NCBI GenBank assembly: GCA_028583415.1
Contig: CM053267.1
Location: 42,644,834 to 42,708,833 of the forward strand
Reading direction: 5' to 3'
Length of the DNA: 64,000 nucleotides
Source of the DNA: Protea cynaroides
Lineage: Eukaryota > Streptophyta > Magnoliopsida > Proteales > Proteaceae
Both the position numbers and the translations under genes were made by a program. Shown here piece after piece: positions 50,201-56,200 of this stretch; the first letter of the stretch is position 1, and every line of letters starts with the position of its first letter. The notes below the pieces were generated by a model. It saw nothing but the letters and a program-made list of their open reading frames with translations. It made no database searches and was not told the origin of the DNA.

Positions 50201-53200
50201 TGTTTCCCTAGTTCACAAGCCTCACATTGTAATGTAGAGAGTGACTTGCAACTAGGGACAAGAGCCTTTAACTTAGAAAGAGATAGATTGACAAGCCGAT
50301 GGTGCCATTAAAGAGGGGTGGAAGTAGATGTGGTAGCAGTGGTGGGAACGGGTTTAGGTAGCTCCAAATAATACAAACCAGCATGCTCACGCCCGCCACC
50401 AATCGTCACCTTGGTCCTGAGATCCTGAAAGGTACAATAAAAAGGAAAAAAGGTTGCAACACAGTTAAGTGATTTTGTAAGTTGACTAATAGACATAAGG
50501 TTAAGAGAAAATTTGGGAACATGAAGGACAGAGGACAAGGATAAGGACGGGGTATGGGTAATATTCCCATGTTGGGAAGCCGTGGTAGATGATCCATCGG
50601 CAAGGTAAACGATGACAGGCTTCGGTGTATCATTAAGGGCTATAAGGGTAGAAGGCTGTCCCGTCATGTGACAGGTAGCGCCAGAGTCTATAATCCAAAG
50701 GGTAGAAAGGGTGGTAGATAACAAGGCAGTTGTACCTATGTGGGCCAGGGTAGTAGCGGGTAGTGGTCCAGTAGCCTCTAGATGTTGAATCCGACGGAGC
50801 AAGGCCTCATATTGTGCATTGGATGGCGCAGATGTCTGCGTAGTAGGAGCCTGGATGGGATATGGGGCATCCTCAATATAAACATTGTTGGCAAGGGTAT
50901 CGGCCCAATCAGGACGACCATTTATATCCCAACAGTTTTCCACCATGTGGTTAGTCTTGTGACAATGGGTACAATATCTATTAGCTTTTTTAGAAGATGT
51001 CCGCCCATTGCCACGTCCAGGAGGACCACGGTCACGACCACGAGTAGATTCATGGCCACGGCCAACAAACAAAGCAGAAGTGTCCTTCACAGGAGAGTCA
51101 ATTTGTGGGATCAACCACTGAAGGCGAAAGAAGGTCTCGCTAAGGGTAGGGACAGAGGCTCCTGCAAGAAGTTGACTTTTGACACTCTGATATTCTAGGA
51201 AAATGCCAGCCAAAAATTTAGCTAAGTAGAACTCAGATTGTTGAGCTTTGATTTTGCTCAAATCATTGGTAAGAGGCTGCACAGTCTGTATTTTTTCAAT
51301 AAGCCCTTTGAAGCCTCCATAATAGTCACTCAGGGATTTTTCACCAATAGAGTAAGTGAACATCCGCTCATATAGGTCATAGATGCGAGAGACATTCTTA
51401 TCTTGCCCATATGTCTCTTGTAGATCAGCCCAAATGGCCTTGGCTGTAATGTGGAACATTACAGTGGGTAAGATGGAGGTATCAATACTGTTCCACAACC
51501 ATGTTTGAACCTGAGAATTATCTCTTAACCAGGTATTGTACAATTTGACAGATTCATTGTCTTTCACATCACATATAGGGGGCTCATCATTTAACAGTGT
51601 CGCTTTGTCTTTAGAAAGAATAAAAGCTTTGATAGCTTGAGCCCATAACAAATAATTAGAAACTCCTTTTAACTTTATAGAGATGATTTGAACCTCAGTG
51701 GGCTTAGGGTCAGTCATCATGATAGAGAACAAAATCCACAACCAATGTATATAAAAAAAAAATGTCTTATCGGTTCAGCCAACCGATTGGCCAAAGGCTC
51801 AGCGTGGGTAAAGGTAGATGGTAGTAGTAGTAGGGTAAATGACAAGGTTCAAAGCTCAATTCCGCCACCGAGAGGCCAAAGGAAAAGAAAAGCTCAAAGG
51901 GGTGATGGATGTCAAGGAAAGGATAATAACTTTACCAACGGGGTGATCAAGTACAGAAGTCCACAAACTAGTAGTATTTAGCAACAACATTCATAGATGT
52001 AATCTCGATTACCAATTAGTAGTAGTAAAATAGAAAATTGTAGTTACATAGAGAGAGCAAAAATATCAAAGGCTAATCAAACCAAGAGTTCTTTTATCAG
52101 TGATGGCTAAGGATCTAGTGTTCTGATACCATGTAACAATTTCTCAAAGAAGCAACCAGCAAGTATACAACCAGAAATTAAAAAAGAAGAAGATTGAGGA
52201 GGAGAGAAGATTGAGGAGAAAAAGAGAAAGAGAGAGAGAGAGATTTTGACACAGCAATGTGTTGTAGCCCAAATCGTTGAATAGCACTCATCTCTACCTT
52301 GTATTGATAGAGAAAGAAAATAAATAGATTTATAAGGAAAGTCTCTATTCTAAGAATAGACAATAAGAAAAGATTATAATAATAAAATAAAAGGAAATAA
52401 ATCTGTAATTGATTAAAGAAGGAAGAGAAAGGGGAGCAGCACTAGATATTGTTGGCGTTAGCTAGCGCCAGCTATATCTAGTGGGTCCCAGTGGGTCTAT
52501 GGGCCAACTTTGTAACAAAAATTAATACATTGATGATTCAACATATAAATTAGAAATCTCACCAATTAGTTCCATGTGGAGCTTCGTGGTACATTTAAAC
52601 CACGTGCAACATACCACTGATGGTGGCGATAACACTCCTCAGATTGCAGCACGTATGTATCCCAAGACATGTTATCATTCCAATTGTTCTGATAGTCACC
52701 AACAGCCCACCAGTAGATAGAGTCATAAACATAATATAAGTACCCTTGTCGAGGGTAAGGCTGATCGAGTGTGTGGAGCAGGAGTAGGCATGAACGTCGG
52801 AGAAGGAACATACTGAAATATGGAGTCGACGAACGATGATCCAACAGTGCCACTGCCAACACCTGAGGCTGAGTCATCTTTAAATTGATTGTTGGGGTAG
52901 GAACTAGAATAACCCCCATACCCACCACCTCTAACCCCACTAGCCCCAGTAGTAGACCATCTAAATCCACCAAGTGCCGTCAAACCGATACTCTCGCTGC
53001 CACTCTCTTCAAGAATTGTCGGGCTCGAGGTCCATGTGATCATGAATTCTGGTGCACGCCAATGCCCAGTCCCTCCAGTCTTAGAACTCTCCCCTAAATG
53101 CATCCCTTCCATGCTGCCAGACATGATCGATATATCCATGGGATCTGTTTCATCCATCTCCTCCTATGGCATGAACCGCTGGCGTGATCCTCTAGTTACT

Positions 53201-56200
53201 CTCTTCTATTACCACTAGGCCGGGCTCCGTGGTCAGTATCCTGTGTAGCATGATCATACTAAGTCTCCCATGTGAATCTCAAGGGAGACGACAATGGATC
53301 TAGCTGCAGTGGCTGGTCATACTGATCGGGCTCATTGTGTAAAGCAGCATATCTGTCATCACCACCACCACCATCATCATTACCCCCAGTACCACTAGGT
53401 CCACTAGTACCAGTACCACCCTGAGTGGTAGAAGTGACTGACTGTGTTTCTCCAGAAGAAACCGGCCAATTACTCTCAGTCTCATCACTATCACCAGTCT
53501 GAAATGAACTTCTTGCCTGTGCGTGGACTCTACCCTCAGTAGCCATAAACTCGCCCACATCAGCCTCCAAGGCTCCAGCAATAAGACGACTTGGTCGACC
53601 ACCAGCCTCATCTAATTGAGGCTCACCACGATCTGTAACCCACTTGTTCAAAGGATCAACTTCCTCTCCTTCCAACTCAAAGATCTCACTCAACTCAATG
53701 GGGGGTTTTAGCATCTTTGTCCCCGCTTAACCGTATGTGCTCCTCTTTCAGTCTCAAATTATAGTGCACATACACCAAGTCCTCAAGCCTTTTTGCACCT
53801 AACCTGTTCCGTCGCTTAGTATGTATAAGCGAAAATGTGCTCCAGTTTCGTTCACATCCCGTGGCAGAGTATGTTTGTGATGGCACCTTCACTGCTATTG
53901 CACGAAGGTTGGGTGACTCCGACCCATAGAGGACCCACCATTCAGCTGTAAAATAGCATAGGAAACTGATATTAGATGATGAAAAAACCCACAATGGCAT
54001 ATTGGCATCCATAAAGCAAGTATACGTCCCAGGGGGTGTTGATTGTCGACCAGATTCAGCCGCTGCCCTACCAAAACTCCCAGTGGCGTCTCTAAAGCTT
54101 TTGAGCTGAACCAATTTTGATGGGTAATAGTCTTAGTAAAAATAGAATTCTTAAAAATTATTTTGATAACAAAGTAAGTAAAAGTCTTACTTCTTGCACA
54201 ACAATAGACTGTGCTCTTGCGTTTGGCTCAAGCCTGGCAACCACTTCTTGTACTACATCTATCAATTCTTGACGCATTCCCAAGTTATCTTTGTATTGAT
54301 ACTTAGGATTCAGATAATATGCTAAAAATTGACAAATATTATAATTACGTCAATGCAAGCTGATGTAATTTTAATTAGTTGAGAAATTGAAGTACATCAA
54401 GTAAAGACTCACCAGCCTTGTGTAGTGGGTGATTGAGCTGTCGCTCCCAATGATCTTTGATGATGGCAATATATTTTGAGTTTTTGCGTCTGTAAGCTTC
54501 CTCTACTTGCATTTTCATCATATCTATGGTAGCCCATAAATATGGTAAGGTGGCCTTCCTCTGTCCATCAACCATTTTCAGCACTTTCACAATGGGATCT
54601 AATATCGCCACAATTTTTTTGACATCATCCTAGAATTTATCGCTGGATATGGTTGCCTGTGGTGTTCTACCAGCTCGAGAACTAGACTGAGACCACTCAA
54701 ACCACTCTTCTGAAGCAAACATTGATCTCAAGCTAGACTTCTTCATGTCAAAACTCTTGAGGGCAATGTAGTTTGTTGCAAAACGCGTTAACCCTGGCCT
54801 CACCATGTCTCCACCACACTTGGTTATCATCATCTCTAAGACATATCCATGATTATAAACGAAAGTGATTACTTGTCTTGCATTTTCTAGAGTCTCTTTC
54901 ACCAGTTTTATTTTCCTCATGGCCTTCAACATCAAATCAATACAGTGGGCTGCACATGGTGTCCAAAAAAGTCAATATTTTTTATTATTCATCAAAAATA
55001 CTGTTCTACTGTATTGATTTGATGATGAATAATAAAAAATACTGACTTTTTTGGACACCATGTGCAGCCCACTGTATTGATTTGATGCTGAAGGACATGG
55101 ACGAAATAAAACTGGTGAAAGAGATTGTAAAAAATGCAAGACAAGTAATCACTTTCGTTTATAATCATGGATATGTCTTAGAGATGATGAGAACCAAGTG
55201 TGGTAGAGACTAGGTGATGCCAGGGTTAACTCTTTTTGCAACAAACTACATTGCCCTCAAGAGTTTTGACATGAAGAAGTCTAACTTGAGATCAATGTTT
55301 GCTTCAGAGGAGTGGTTTGAGTGGTCTCAGTCTAGTTCTCGAGCTGGTAGAACACCACAGGCAACCATATCCAGCGATAAATTCTAGGATGATGTCAAAA
55401 AAATTGTGGCGATATTAGATCCCATTGTGAAAGTGCTGAAAATGGTTGATGGACAGAGGAAGGCCACCTTACCATATTTATGGGCTACCATAGATATGAT
55501 GAAAATGCAAGTAGAGGAAGCTTACAGACGCAAAAACTCAAAATATATTGCCATCATCAAAGATCATTGGGAGCGACAGCTCAATCACCCACTACACAAG
55601 GCTGGTGAGTCTTTACTTGATGTACTTCAATTTCTCAACTAATTAAAATTACATCAGCTTGCATTGACGTAATTATAATATTTGTCAATTTTTAGCATAT
55701 TATCTAAATCATAAGTATCAATACAAAGATAACTTGGGAATGCGTCAAGAATTGATAGATGCAATACAAGAAGTGGTTGTCAAGCTTGAGCCAAACGCAA
55801 GAGCACAGTCTATTGTTGTGCAAGAGGTAAAACTTTTACTTACTTTGTTATCAACATAATTTTTAAGAATTCTATTTTTACTAAGACTATTATTACCCAT
55901 CAAAATTAGTTCAGCTCAAAAGCTTTAGAGACGCCACTGGAGTTTTGGAAGGGTAGCGGTTGAATCTGGTCGACAATCAACACCCCCTGGTACGTATACT
56001 TGCTTTATGGATGTCAATATGCCATTGTGGGTTTTTTCATCATCTAATATCAGTTTCCTATGCTATTTTACAGCTTAATGTTGGGTCCTATATGGGTCGG
56101 AGTCACCCAACCTTCATGCAATAGCAGTGAAGGTGCTATCACAAACATGCTCTGCCACGGGATGTGAACGAAACTGGAGCACATTTTCGCTTATATATAC

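Larger units (their letters stand above)
47151..52517 (-). mobile_element. Ty1/copia retrotransposon, complete structure, broken ORFs
   Basis: LTRs of 390 and 386 bp (47151-47540, 52132-52517), TG...CA ends, a primer site for initiator-Met tRNA, a polypurine tract, and a 5-bp duplication AAAAT (47146-47150, 52518-52522). The order gag, protease, integrase, reverse transcriptase, RNase H on the minus strand is the copia order. Several stops and frameshifts make it non-autonomous now. Inserted in the left arm of the hAT palindrome. Confidence 0.95.
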
